DNA from: Alphaproteobacteria bacterium UBA1254
Lineage (GTDB): Bacteria; Pseudomonadota; Alphaproteobacteria; RF32; CAG-239
Length of the DNA stretch: 24,413 nt
Assembly (NCBI GenBank): GCA_002308495.1
Contig: DBVW01000013.1
Location: 169-24,581, forward strand
Reading direction: 5' to 3'
The first letter of the stretch is position 1, and each line of letters opens with the position of its first letter. Below are positions 8,214-15,737 of this stretch, piece by piece. Below the pieces are notes generated by a model. It saw nothing but the letters and a program-made list of their open reading frames with translations. It ran no database searches and was not told the origin of the DNA. The translations under genes and the position numbers were made by a program.

Positions 8214-8423
8214 ATGAGAAAAATATCTGTTTTAATTGCCAAGCGCCACACAACGAGCATTACTTTAGAAGATGAGTTTTATGACACCTTAAAAGAAATT
8301 GCGAAAACTCAAAACAGGCGTGTCAGCGATATTGTTACCGAAGTTGACAGCAAACGCGGTACACGCTCTCTTTCTTCTGCCGTCAGAGTTTATATTTTAG
8401 AGCAGATTAAAAACCGAAAATAA
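8214..8423 (+). CDS. Ribbon-helix-helix domain protein
   Basis: A 69-residue protein with the RHH_4-type pattern: beta strand HTTSITLEDEFYDTLKEIAK (about 12-31), a second helix (RRVSDIVTEVDSKRG) and a final SSAVRVYILEQI helix. Ribbon-helix-helix proteins dimerise and bind DNA through the paired strand, so this is probably a small transcriptional regulator, though this subfamily's targets are poorly defined. Its ATG directly follows the sspB TAA, indicating translational coupling. No clear terminator lies before the convergent gene ending at 8438. Confidence 0.85.
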   Translation: MRKISVLIAKRHTTSITLEDEFYDTLKEIAKTQNRRVSDIVTEVDSKRGTRSLSSAVRVYILEQIKNRK

Positions 8424-8437
8424 TTTTAAGTCTATTT

Positions 8438-8830
8438 TTATCTATATCTTAGACGAACTTTGTTAATTGCGCCTTCTTTTGTGATTTCGCTTGCCTCTTG
8501 AACAGTATAAATCAGGCGCCCGCGCGGTCTGTTCAAACCATTACCACTGTTCGAAGAATTCTGCGGCAACGTAATTCCAAACATCAGCGCTAAATCCGAT
8601 CCTTCAAGGTTTTTATCCGGCAAATAGCCATACTTTTCCATATAATAGTCATCTAAAGAATCATATGTTTCTTCATACCCGCCGTCCCATCTTATCGTAA
8701 ACGTTCCGTCATCATTATAGATAAAGGTCTGACCGCCGCACCAAATGCCGTCGTCCCCTTCTTCTGCCTTAACATTTACTGAAAACAGAAGTGCTGCGAA
8801 CAAGCTTATCATAAAAAATTTCATTTTCAT
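8438..8830 (-). CDS. Small secreted protein with RGRLIYTV C-terminal motif (cassette copy 1, second gene)
   Basis: About 130 residues with a Sec signal peptide (MKMKFFMISLFAALLF to NVKA). An in-frame ATG at 8854 exists, but GGAGGG sits 7 nt before the ATG at 8830 and the first eight codons of the longer form would precede the signal peptide, so 8830 is preferred. It is a paralogue of the protein at 15369-15719: both have Y-x-D-x-G, a TY(D/E)(S/N)(L/I)DD stretch, (Y/F)GY(L/I)P, a polar Ser/Asn linker, and the ending RGRLIYTV(Q/E)EA..N..R(L/I)RY(R/K). No known family was recognised. It lies 17 nt downstream of the repeat protein and is presumably co-transcribed and exported with it. Confidence 0.8.
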   Translation of the reverse strand: MKMKFFMISLFAALLFSVNVKAEEGDDGIWCGGQTFIYNDDGTFTIRWDGGYEETYDSLDDYYMEKYGYLPDKNLEGSDLALMFGITLPQNSSNSGNGLNRPRGRLIYTVQEASEITKEGAINKVRLRYR

Positions 8831-8847
8831 GGCCTTACCCTCCTTTT

Positions 8848-10029
8848 TTAGCATCCTGACCAGCCGCTTCTGATAAGACGACCTTGGTCATCATATATCA
8901 TCACATCACCACTACCCGGCAACAACTCACCGTTTTTACCATAGACAAATTCCTGACCGTTTGACATAAAGCGATAAACATCTGGTGTGTCGTCTGCAAT
9001 TGATTGTGAACTGGTCCATGTTTCTTGTAAACTAACGCTCCAATCTTCGGTATGACGATCTCTATATTTATAATCCGGCGTATTATTTGCAATCGATTCA
9101 GCAGAACGCCATTCCGTATATGAGTGCGACATCTGAAAACCGTTTTCATCATAAGTGCTCTCAGATTGCCATTTATAATCCGGTGTATTGCTTGCAACGG
9201 CTTCTCTGGATTGATAATATATTTCTCCATTCGTATATCCGTTTTCATCACGGAGTGTTTCTCTCTTATAATCCGGTGTGTCGTTTGCTATGCTTTCTGC
9301 AGAATTCCATATAAAGAATGATGCTTCACGCCCGTTTTCATCATAAACTGTTTCATTCTTATAATCCGGTGTGTTGTTTGCGACCGATTCAGCTGATTGC
9401 CAATATATGCTTGAAGTTTGATGCCCGTTTTCATCATAAGTGCTTTCCGATTTATAATCCGGCGTATCATTGGCAACCGATTCAGCCGATTGCCAAGATA
9501 TATATGATGTTTGGTGTCTGTTTTCATCATAAGTAGCTTCATATTTAGAATCCGGCGCATTGTTTGCAATAGATTCTGCAGAATTATAAGAGATATATGA
9601 TGTTCTGTTTTTGTTATCATCATAGGTCGCTTCGTATCTCGAATCCGGCGCATCGTTTGCAACGGCTTCAGGTGTACTCCACTTTGTATATAAAGTGGTA
9701 TTTCCGTTCGCATCATAATGGCTTTCTGTCTTGGTATCTGGCGTGCTGCTTGCAATAGATGCTTGGCTGTTATATTGAACAACCGTTTGCGTTCCTTCCT
9801 CGTCATACGAATATTCATGCTTCTTTGTCAGCGTTTTTGTGGTATCATAATACACATATGAAGTTGTTCGACCTTGTGAATCGTAATAATATGTGTAGTA
9901 GTGACCATCTGTATAAGTACACGTATAACGCGTCTTTTTGCCATTATACATATACGTTGTACAACCTGCCCAAGCCTCGGTACTTAAGAGCACTAAAATG
10001 CCGGCTAAAACTAAAATCTTCTTGCTCAT
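8848..10029 (-). CDS. Secreted YD-like tandem-repeat protein (cassette copy 1, first gene)
   Basis: A 393-residue protein with a Sec signal peptide (1-21, cleavage after AWA). A Tyr-rich N-terminal part (with C23 and C37) is followed by nine repeats of about 31 residues (73-354), each with a YDENG-type start, a W/Y-Q/N-SAES(I/V)AN helix-like stretch and a TPDYK end. The C-terminus ends in a single Cys (GWSGC). YD(x)xG resembles RHS/YD repeats, but the strict 31-residue period and the SAESIANN segment differ, and no RHS core is present. Function is unknown; a secreted structural or binding protein is plausible. AAGGAG lies 7 nt before the ATG. It is a paralogue of 15738-16547. Confidence 0.85.
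   Translation of the reverse strand: MSKKILVLAGILVLLSTEAWAGCTTYMYNGKKTRYTCTYTDGHYYTYYYDSQGRTTSYVYYDTTKTLTKKHEYSYDEEGTQTVVQYNSQASIASSTPDTKTESHYDANGNTTLYTKWSTPEAVANDAPDSRYEATYDDNKNRTSYISYNSAESIANNAPDSKYEATYDENRHQTSYISWQSAESVANDTPDYKSESTYDENGHQTSSIYWQSAESVANNTPDYKNETVYDENGREASFFIWNSAESIANDTPDYKRETLRDENGYTNGEIYYQSREAVASNTPDYKWQSESTYDENGFQMSHSYTEWRSAESIANNTPDYKYRDRHTEDWSVSLQETWTSSQSIADDTPDVYRFMSNGQEFVYGKNGELLPGSGDVMIYDDQGRLIRSGWSGC
8968..9813 (-). repeat. Nine ~31-residue YD-like repeats
   Basis: Codons 73-354 of the repeat protein form nine in-frame units of about 93 bp. The TPDYK/APDSK ends appear at regular intervals, while the DNA copies differ at many positions, so this is an established, diverged array rather than a recent slippage product. 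Confidence 0.85.
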
Positions 10030-10088
10030 TTCATTTCTCCTTTTTTGATGACCCTTAAGGCATAAAACGCTTTTCTCTCATCATAAGC

Positions 10089-10120
10089 CGTAAATTTTTA
10101 AGAAACCTTAAATTTTTACG
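10089..10120 (-). promoter_or_regulatory. Leader hairpin in the 5' UTR of cassette copy 1
   Basis: CGTAAA (10120-10115) and TTTACG (10094-10089) close a near-perfect stem of 14 positions with two internal mismatches and a 4-nt loop. It lies just downstream of the predicted transcription start. The same CGTAAA/TTTACG pairing is possible at 16587-16617 in copy 2. It may be a leader structure or simply the geometry of a protein-binding site. Confidence 0.4.
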
Positions 10121-10135
10121 ATTCCTATTAGAGAA

Positions 10136-10164
10136 ATTATACCTCAATTTTATTGAAAAGTCAA
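10136..10164 (-). promoter_or_regulatory. Strong sigma70-type promoter of cassette copy 1
   Basis: Minus strand: -35 TTGACT (10164-10159), 17-bp spacer, perfect -10 TATAAT (10141-10136). The predicted start near 10129 gives a leader of about 100 nt. The spacer and upstream flank are nearly identical to the promoter of copy 2 at 16633-16661. Confidence 0.8.
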
Positions 10165-10181
10165 GAAAAATCGATTTTATC

Positions 10182-10199
10182 GGACCGTCAAAAAGGTTC
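10182..10199. promoter_or_regulatory. Operator-like dyad upstream of the copy 1 promoter
   Basis: GGACCGTCAAAAAGGTTC is an imperfect dyad with an A-tract centre. It occupies the same place, upstream of the -35, as the inverted-repeat arm at 16679-16700 in copy 2. A partner site (GAAACC..GATTCC, 10102-10125) lies just downstream of the -10. The copy 1 arms match each other much less well than those of copy 2. Confidence 0.35.
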
Positions 10200-10223
10200 T
10201 TTTTTTCTTTATGCTTTTAAAAA

Positions 10224-11666
10224 TTATTTCTTCCAAAAAGATTTGGTTAAAACCGCCAAAACGGTCATAATTTCAAGCCGGCCTAAAATCATGGCAAAAC
10301 ATAAAATGTATTTCGCCGGTATGGAGAAAAATGCGAAATTTCCTGATGCGCTAATCGCTTTTGCCGCACCCGGTCCGGTGTTGGTAACGCTCGAAACGGC
10401 AGCAGTTACCGAAGTCGTAAAATCATAACCCAAAAAGTTAAGCAAAACGGCAACAACCGCGATTGATGCCAAAAATGACATGATATAAACAAATACGGAA
10501 CTTATCGCTTTTTCAGAAATCGAAACTTCGCCGATTTTCACCGGAATAACGCGGTTTGGCTCGATTGATGACAGTAAAACCTTGTGGAAATATGATTTGA
10601 GCGCCTGCCAACGCATCACTTTGATTGAGCCCGTCGTTGAACCGATACACCCGCCGTGAAGCGACAAAAGCGTGAAGAAAACAGCCGTCCAAACGCCCCA
10701 ATCCAAATAATCCGCCGAAGACAAGCCCGTTGTCGTAATCACCGCAATCACATTAAACGAACTTAAACGCAATGCTTTTAAAAAATGGATGTGGTTGCTC
10801 AAGCTCAAATACAAAGCCAAAATTAAACTGAACACGCAAACCGATGTTAAAAAATATTTGATTTGGCTCAGACGCAGCGGATCCATTTCGTGTTTTTTAA
10901 ACAAGATAATGTAAAATGTCATCGGCAACGCACCTAAAACCATAAATAAAGACAACACCATCTCAATTGAGGCGCTGTTAAAATAGGCTATTGAGTCATT
11001 TTTTGTGGAAAAGCCGGCTGTTGCAACCGCCGAAAGCGCATGATTGAGAGCGTCGAAACGCCCCATACCGCAAAAATAAAGACTGATGGCGCACAATGTT
11101 ACAAGGCTTAAATAGACCGCTAAAATCCATTTCGCCACATCTATAAATTTCGGCATTAGCTTATCTGTCGTATCACTGCTTTCGCGTTCAAACATCTGCA
11201 TACCGCCGATGCCTAAAAACGGCAACATCGCTATTGCAAAAATAACAATCCCGATACCGCCCAATCCGTTTAACATTGAGCGCCAAAGCAGAATCGAACG
11301 CGGTAAAATTTCAACATCTGTCATAATTGTTGCCCCCGTTGCCGTTACGCCCGAAACGCTTTCAAAAAACGCCGAGGTTATATCGGGCACCGTTTTCGTT
11401 AAAACAAACGGAATACTTGAAAAAACGGCAACCGTTACCCAACTGAACACCGTAATTAAATAACCTTGTCTCAAAGATAATCGTTCAATTTTGTTTCTGT
11501 TCGCCAAAAAAAGCGAAATGCCGATAAAAAGCGTCGCGAGAGCCGCATTTAAAAACGGCGACCACTCTGCTCCGGAATCATACATATCAAGCCCCGCCGG
11601 AAGAAACATACTCAAGCCCAAAATGCTTAAGATAAAACCGTCTATCATTAAAACAGGTTGCCACAT
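10224..11666 (-). CDS. trkH: Trk-type potassium uptake protein TrkH
   Basis: This 480-residue polytopic inner-membrane protein has the fourfold pore-loop architecture of the SKT superfamily. Selectivity-filter segments are visible as VTATGAT (107-113), AVATAGFST, ITTTGLSS and SVTNTGPG. TrkH forms the K+-translocating subunit and needs the cytosolic NAD(H)/ATP-binding regulator TrkA, not encoded in this window. Length is normal for the family. The ATG follows AAGGAAAAGG and lies 11 nt after the SNase-like gene, so metG, that gene and trkH probably share a transcript. No convincing hairpin terminator follows the stop before the cassette promoter region. Confidence 0.93.
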   Translation of the reverse strand: MWQPVLMIDGFILSILGLSMFLPAGLDMYDSGAEWSPFLNAALATLFIGISLFLANRNKIERLSLRQGYLITVFSWVTVAVFSSIPFVLTKTVPDITSAFFESVSGVTATGATIMTDVEILPRSILLWRSMLNGLGGIGIVIFAIAMLPFLGIGGMQMFERESSDTTDKLMPKFIDVAKWILAVYLSLVTLCAISLYFCGMGRFDALNHALSAVATAGFSTKNDSIAYFNSASIEMVLSLFMVLGALPMTFYIILFKKHEMDPLRLSQIKYFLTSVCVFSLILALYLSLSNHIHFLKALRLSSFNVIAVITTTGLSSADYLDWGVWTAVFFTLLSLHGGCIGSTTGSIKVMRWQALKSYFHKVLLSSIEPNRVIPVKIGEVSISEKAISSVFVYIMSFLASIAVVAVLLNFLGYDFTTSVTAAVSSVTNTGPGAAKAISASGNFAFFSIPAKYILCFAMILGRLEIMTVLAVLTKSFWKK

Positions 11667-11677
11667 CTTCCTTTTCC

Positions 11678-12502
11678 TTAAAAAGCGGTATTGTCCGCGA
11701 AACCCGCTTCTACCATACTTTTGTTAATATTTTTGTCTGCCCTGAAACATATTGCCGATGGTATATTTTCCGTCGTTTTGAGTACAACTTTACATTCAAC
11801 CTTTTCTGAATTGATTAATTCGCGCAAATAAATTTTTGCTTTTTCCGCATCATATTTGAGCGGGTCAGATTCAATGCCGTAGAGATATAAATATGTGTCA
11901 GCAACATAAAGCTCCGTCGGTCCGTAAACGATCGCCTGCCCCGAAATTATTTCGGGTTCAAGATGCACACAATTTGTGCATTTTTCTTTCAAAGGCAAAC
12001 AATTGACGCAATCGGTATCCGATAAATATTCTTTCTCTTGAGGTTGTGTTTCAATATTTTTAACTTCGGTTAAAGATTTGATTTCTTCAAGCACTTGCTC
12101 TTGTTTCGGAGCTTGCGCCTGTCCTTCTTTATTTATGTTCCAAACCTGATATTTCGTTTCTTCTTTCGTTTCAACGGCTTCGCTTTCTTCCGGCTTTTTT
12201 TCTGTTTCCTGAGCCACCGGCTCCGCATGTTTTAAAGCAAATTTTTTACCGAACTTTTTCGGCGCCGTTTGGGCGTCTGCCACAGGCGTTTCTTTAAAAA
12301 CCGTATCTTTTTTTTGTTCTATTTTGTTTAATAATTTCGGATTGTCTTCATTCAGAAATAAAAAGGCAAACAGTATCAACAAAGCAACAATCAACAAAAA
12401 CTTGAACGGATGCCTTAAAGGATAGGTTATCAGCAAAAACAGCCCGTGTAAAAACTTTGAAAATCCGTGTAAGCGCAAGCTTTTTAAACTCTCAAACTCC
12501 AT
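11678..12502 (-). CDS. Membrane-anchored protein with degenerate SNase-like C-terminal domain
   Basis: The 274-residue protein has one transmembrane helix (34-50), a long charged Glu/Lys/Gln-rich linker (about 55-158), a double CxxC cluster (C165/C168 and C175/C178) and a C-terminal domain (186-270) with the thermonuclease pattern: ISGQAIVYGPTELYVADTYL, YLYGIESD, then A..YL..LI, VECKV, AICF, NINKSMVEAGFA. Against staphylococcal nuclease-type motifs (RLxGIDAPE and GR) the catalytic Arg and Glu positions are lost, so it is probably a non-catalytic binding domain. That assignment rests on motif resemblance only. The start overlaps the metG stop by one base (TAATG). Confidence 0.65.
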   Translation of the reverse strand: MEFESLKSLRLHGFSKFLHGLFLLITYPLRHPFKFLLIVALLILFAFLFLNEDNPKLLNKIEQKKDTVFKETPVADAQTAPKKFGKKFALKHAEPVAQETEKKPEESEAVETKEETKYQVWNINKEGQAQAPKQEQVLEEIKSLTEVKNIETQPQEKEYLSDTDCVNCLPLKEKCTNCVHLEPEIISGQAIVYGPTELYVADTYLYLYGIESDPLKYDAEKAKIYLRELINSEKVECKVVLKTTENIPSAICFRADKNINKSMVEAGFADNTAF

Positions 12503-14199
12503 TATTCAGCACTCCCATATTTTTGTTTTAATTCTTCCAAACGTTCAGGCGAAATACGTTCAAACAAAGGCTCTCCGACTTCAAAAGATTCACCGCCTTT
12601 AAAGAAAACAAGCTCTTTTTGAACATCAAAATCTTTAAGACCTTTGTGCTCATCAATTTTTAAGTTCAAGCGCGCCATCATATTTTCGGATGTTTGCGGC
12701 ATAATCGGAAAACTCAACAGCGCGAAAATACGAATTAAATTGATGCATACGTTTAAGATAGCTCCCGCACGCGCCGGATCTTCTTTAATAACCGTCCAAG
12801 GTTCTGCCGCGGTAATATAGTTGTTGCCCTCAACCCAAACGGCTCGTAATTCTGCCAAGGCTTTTCTGAACTCAAGAACTTTGAAATATTTGAAATATAA
12901 ATCAATGTGCGTTTGAAGATTCTTTGCAAGTTCTTTTTCTAAATCAGTCCATTCACCGATTAGAGGAACGGTATTACCGATTTTAGAAGAGGTCATTTTC
13001 AAAACACGCGACACGAAATTTCCCAAAACACCGTTTAAGTCTTTATTGACAACACCCGAAAACAGATCAAACGTAAAACTTGAATCAGAGCTTTCAGGTG
13101 CGTTGCTCATCAAAAAGTAGCGCCAATAATCAGCCGGCAATTCTTCTATGGCATCGCCTGCAAAAACACCTCTGTTTTCTGATTTTGAAAATTTACCGCC
13201 CTCATAAGTTAAGTAGCTGAAACCTTTTAAGTAGTCCACTTTTTTAAAGTTCATGCCTGTTCCCAAAAGCGTTGCCGGAAATGTGATAGCATGATACGGC
13301 ACGTTGTCTTTGCCCATAAACTGAACATAGTAAACATCATCGCCACCAAACCACCAATCTTTGAAGTTGCGTTCATCGGGTTTTTCGTCAGACCACTCTT
13401 TTGTGATACCGATATAGCCGATCGGCGCGTCAAACCAAACGTAAAAAACCTTGTCTTCATAGCCTTTTTTGGGAACGGGAAATCCCCACTTCAAATCACG
13501 CGTAATGCAACGCGGCTCTAAACCTTCTTTAAGCCATTTTAACGCAATTGAATAAGCAACATCCGGCCAAAAAGCCTCTTTTGTTTTAAGCCATTCTCTA
13601 AGCTTTGGTTCAATTTTCGGCAGATTTAAGAAAAGGTGTTTTGATTCTCTTACTTCCAAATTACTTGAACCTGAAATTGTGCTTTTAGGATTAATTAAAT
13701 CGGTCGGCTCCAAAACTTTGGTGCAGTTTTCGCATTGATCGCCTCTTGCCTTTTCATAGCCGCAATGAGGGCATGTCCCCGTGATGTAGCGATCAGCCAA
13801 AAACATTTTATCGTCAATCGAGTAAACCTGTTTGACCGTGCGTTCTTCAATGAAGCCGTTTTTATCCAACGCTTCAAAGATTTGATAAGTCATTTCTTTA
13901 TTTTGCTCGGAAGATGTGCGTCCGAAATAGTCAAACGACAGATTAAAATCTTTGTAGGTTTTATAATGGCGCTCATGGTTCATATCGCAATAGCTTTGAA
14001 CATCCATTCCCGCTTTTAAAGCACCGACTTCGGAGGTTGTGCCGTGTTCATCCGTGCCGACAATATATAAAACGTCTTCCTCCATCATTCGCATAAACCT
14101 TGCATAAACATCGGACGGAAGCAAGCAACCGACCATGTGCCCTAGATGAGGCACACCGTTGATGTAAGGCAAAGCCGAAGTAACGAGTATTTTTGACAT
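12502..14199 (-). CDS. metG: Methionine--tRNA ligase
   Basis: A 565-residue class I synthetase that charges tRNA-Met with methionine in the cytoplasm. It has the HIGH-type motif HLGH (18-21), the catalytic KMSKS-type motif KFSKS (336-340), a zinc knuckle CPHC...CENC (C143, C146, C156, C159) and the anticodon-binding helical domain. It ends without the C-terminal EMAP-like tRNA-binding domain present in longer MetG forms. AAGGAG precedes the ATG. First gene of metG/SNase-like/trkH. Confidence 0.96.
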   Translation of the reverse strand: MSKILVTSALPYINGVPHLGHMVGCLLPSDVYARFMRMMEEDVLYIVGTDEHGTTSEVGALKAGMDVQSYCDMNHERHYKTYKDFNLSFDYFGRTSSEQNKEMTYQIFEALDKNGFIEERTVKQVYSIDDKMFLADRYITGTCPHCGYEKARGDQCENCTKVLEPTDLINPKSTISGSSNLEVRESKHLFLNLPKIEPKLREWLKTKEAFWPDVAYSIALKWLKEGLEPRCITRDLKWGFPVPKKGYEDKVFYVWFDAPIGYIGITKEWSDEKPDERNFKDWWFGGDDVYYVQFMGKDNVPYHAITFPATLLGTGMNFKKVDYLKGFSYLTYEGGKFSKSENRGVFAGDAIEELPADYWRYFLMSNAPESSDSSFTFDLFSGVVNKDLNGVLGNFVSRVLKMTSSKIGNTVPLIGEWTDLEKELAKNLQTHIDLYFKYFKVLEFRKALAELRAVWVEGNNYITAAEPWTVIKEDPARAGAILNVCINLIRIFALLSFPIMPQTSENMMARLNLKIDEHKGLKDFDVQKELVFFKGGESFEVGEPLFERISPERLEELKQKYGSAE

Positions 14200-14240
14200 T
14201 TTATATTTTTCTCCTTGTTTTTATTCTTATTATTTGCTTT

Positions 14241-14268
14241 ATTTTAAGCGGTTTTGATAAAACTTCAA
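14241..14268 (-). promoter_or_regulatory. Putative promoter of metG
   Basis: Minus strand: -35 TTGAAG (14268-14263), 16-bp spacer, -10 TAAAAT (14246-14241), about 42 bp before the metG ATG. The region 14200-14374 is a divergent intergenic stretch also serving ldh; no equally good plus-strand promoter was found. Confidence 0.5.
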
Positions 14269-14374
14269 GCATATTTTCTTTATCATGCAGACAAAAGATT
14301 AAAAAAAATCTCTTTTCTTTTTTTTTAAATCGATTACATTTTAGGATAAGTGAAAATAAAAAGAAGGAAAAAAT

Positions 14375-15340
14375 ATGCAAAAAAATTGTTCAAACTGCAA
14401 ACAAGGGCGAAAAGTCGTCATTATCGGCTGCGGATTTGTCGGCGCAGCGAGCGCTTTTGCGCTGATGCAATCGGGTTTGTTTTCCGAAATGGTTTTAATC
14501 GATTCAGAGAAAAGCAAAGCCGAGGGCGAAGCACTGGATATCAGCCACGGTGTGCCGTTTGCCAAACCCGTTAAGATTTATGCCGGCGGATATGATGATG
14601 TTAACGATGCCGATTTAATTGTTTTAACGGCAGGGGCTAATCAAAAGCCGGGGGAAACACGGCTTGATTTGGTTAAGAAAAACATTTCGATTTTTAAGGT
14701 TATTCTGCCTCAAATTAAACAAAGCGGTTTTCATGGTATTTTGCTTGTCGTTGCCAACCCTGTCGATATTTTAACAACCGTTGCCATCAAATGTTCGGGA
14801 CTGCCCGAAAATCATGTTTTGGGCTCGGGCACGGTTTTAGATACGGCACGCTTAAAATATGAGCTCGGCAATCACTTGAACGTTGACCCAAGAAGCGTTC
14901 ACGCCTTTATTATCGGCGAGCATGGCGATTCAGAGATTGCGGCTTGGTCGTCGGCTAATGTTTCGGGCATTGAGCTTAACAAGTTTTGTGAAATGCGCGG
15001 TCATTTTCATCATGAAGAAGCAATGGAAAAGATTGCAAATGATGTTAAAAACAGCGCTTATGAAATTATTGAAAAGAAAAAGGCAACTTATTACGGCATC
15101 GCGATGTCCGTTAAGCGTATTTGCGAAGCGATTATGCGCGATGAAAAATCCATTTTGCCAATCTCGTGGATGATGCACGGTGATTACGGCATTGAGGGGA
15201 TATCCTTGAGTATGCCGGCCATTGTCGGTAAAGACGGTGTTGAAACGCATGTGCCGATTCAATTAAATGAGGCGGAAGCTCAAAAGCTGCGCCAATCGGC
15301 TCAAACGCTAAAAGATATTTTAAGCCAAAATGAGATATGA
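14375..15340 (+). CDS. ldh: L-lactate dehydrogenase
   Basis: The 321-residue protein belongs to the LDH/MDH family: NAD-binding GCGFVG (18-23), D43 after the second strand (LID) for NAD ribose, and the catalytic set R96, D156, R159 and H183 (in GEHGDSE). Position 90 in AGANQKPGETR is Gln, the residue that specifies pyruvate (malate dehydrogenase has Arg), so lactate is the likely product, regenerating NAD+ in fermentation. A short N-terminal extension MQKNCSNCKQGR carries a CxxC, which is unusual. AAGGA precedes the ATG. It is monocistronic and ends at a bidirectional terminator. Confidence 0.92.
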   Translation: MQKNCSNCKQGRKVVIIGCGFVGAASAFALMQSGLFSEMVLIDSEKSKAEGEALDISHGVPFAKPVKIYAGGYDDVNDADLIVLTAGANQKPGETRLDLVKKNISIFKVILPQIKQSGFHGILLVVANPVDILTTVAIKCSGLPENHVLGSGTVLDTARLKYELGNHLNVDPRSVHAFIIGEHGDSEIAAWSSANVSGIELNKFCEMRGHFHHEEAMEKIANDVKNSAYEIIEKKKATYYGIAMSVKRICEAIMRDEKSILPISWMMHGDYGIEGISLSMPAIVGKDGVETHVPIQLNEAEAQKLRQSAQTLKDILSQNEI

Positions 15341-15368
15341 AAAAAGCCCGAAACAATCGGGCTTTTTC
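15341..15368. terminator. Bidirectional rho-independent terminator
   Basis: AAAAAGCCCGA and TCGGGCTTTTT form a perfect stem around a short loop immediately after the ldh TGA. A/T tracts on both sides let it also end the convergent minus-strand transcript, whose TAG lies at 15371-15369. Confidence 0.9.
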
Positions 15369-15719
15369 CTATTTATAGCGAATACGGAACTTATTTCCAG
15401 TCGGTTTAGAAAGAGCTTCCGCCTCTTCAACAGTATAAATTAATCGTCCTCTTTGTTTGTTAGATGATGAAGAAGTAGTATTATGATTGCTCGGTGGTGT
15501 CATACTGCTTTCAGAAAGTTGCATTTCAGGTATATATCCGAACATTTGCAAAAACATATCATCAATGTTTTCATATGTTCCGACAACCTCACCATTATAA
15601 TTTTTAACTGTTACACCCCCTCCGTCGCCATATTCAATGTTCATATCATTGCAAGCAACCGATTGATTACAAACAAAACACCCTAGAACAAAGATTGCTA
15701 CTAATATTTTAATTTTCAT
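15369..15719 (-). CDS. Small secreted protein with RGRLIYTV C-terminal motif (cassette copy 2, second gene)
   Basis: A 116-residue protein with a Sec signal peptide (about 1-22, cleavage after QSVA). The mature part aligns with the protein at 8438-8830: Y-G-D-G-G-x-V-T-V, TYENIDD, FGYIP, a Ser/Thr/Asn linker, then RGRLIYTVEEAEALSKPTGN and a RIRYK end. TAGGAG precedes the ATG, 18 nt after the stop of the upstream repeat protein, the same arrangement as in copy 1. Family unknown. The conserved C-terminal block could be a short beta-hairpin docking element; that is speculation. Confidence 0.8.
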   Translation of the reverse strand: MKIKILVAIFVLGCFVCNQSVACNDMNIEYGDGGGVTVKNYNGEVVGTYENIDDMFLQMFGYIPEMQLSESSMTPPSNHNTTSSSSNKQRGRLIYTVEEAEALSKPTGNKFRIRYK

Positions 15720-15737
15720 TTTTTTCTCCTATTTAAA

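Noticed and set aside
9087..9536. Overlapping plus-strand ORFs opposite the YD-like repeats
   Set aside because: Shadows of the repeat gene; no start context and the translation mirrors the repeat periodicity.
10182..10223. Hairpin after trkH as its terminator
   Set aside because: The GAACC/GGTCC pairing has a mismatch and no T tract follows on the minus strand; its position and likeness to copy 2 fit a promoter-flanking site better.
14301..14333. AGATT/AATCT hairpin followed by a T run as a terminator
   Set aside because: There is no plus-strand gene upstream for it to terminate and the stem is only 5 bp of mostly A-T; probably chance in A/T-rich DNA.
14193..14465. 90-codon plus-strand ORF over the metG-ldh spacer
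   Set aside because: No ribosome site; it overlaps the well-supported ldh start in another frame and its translation is Phe/Lys-rich noise.
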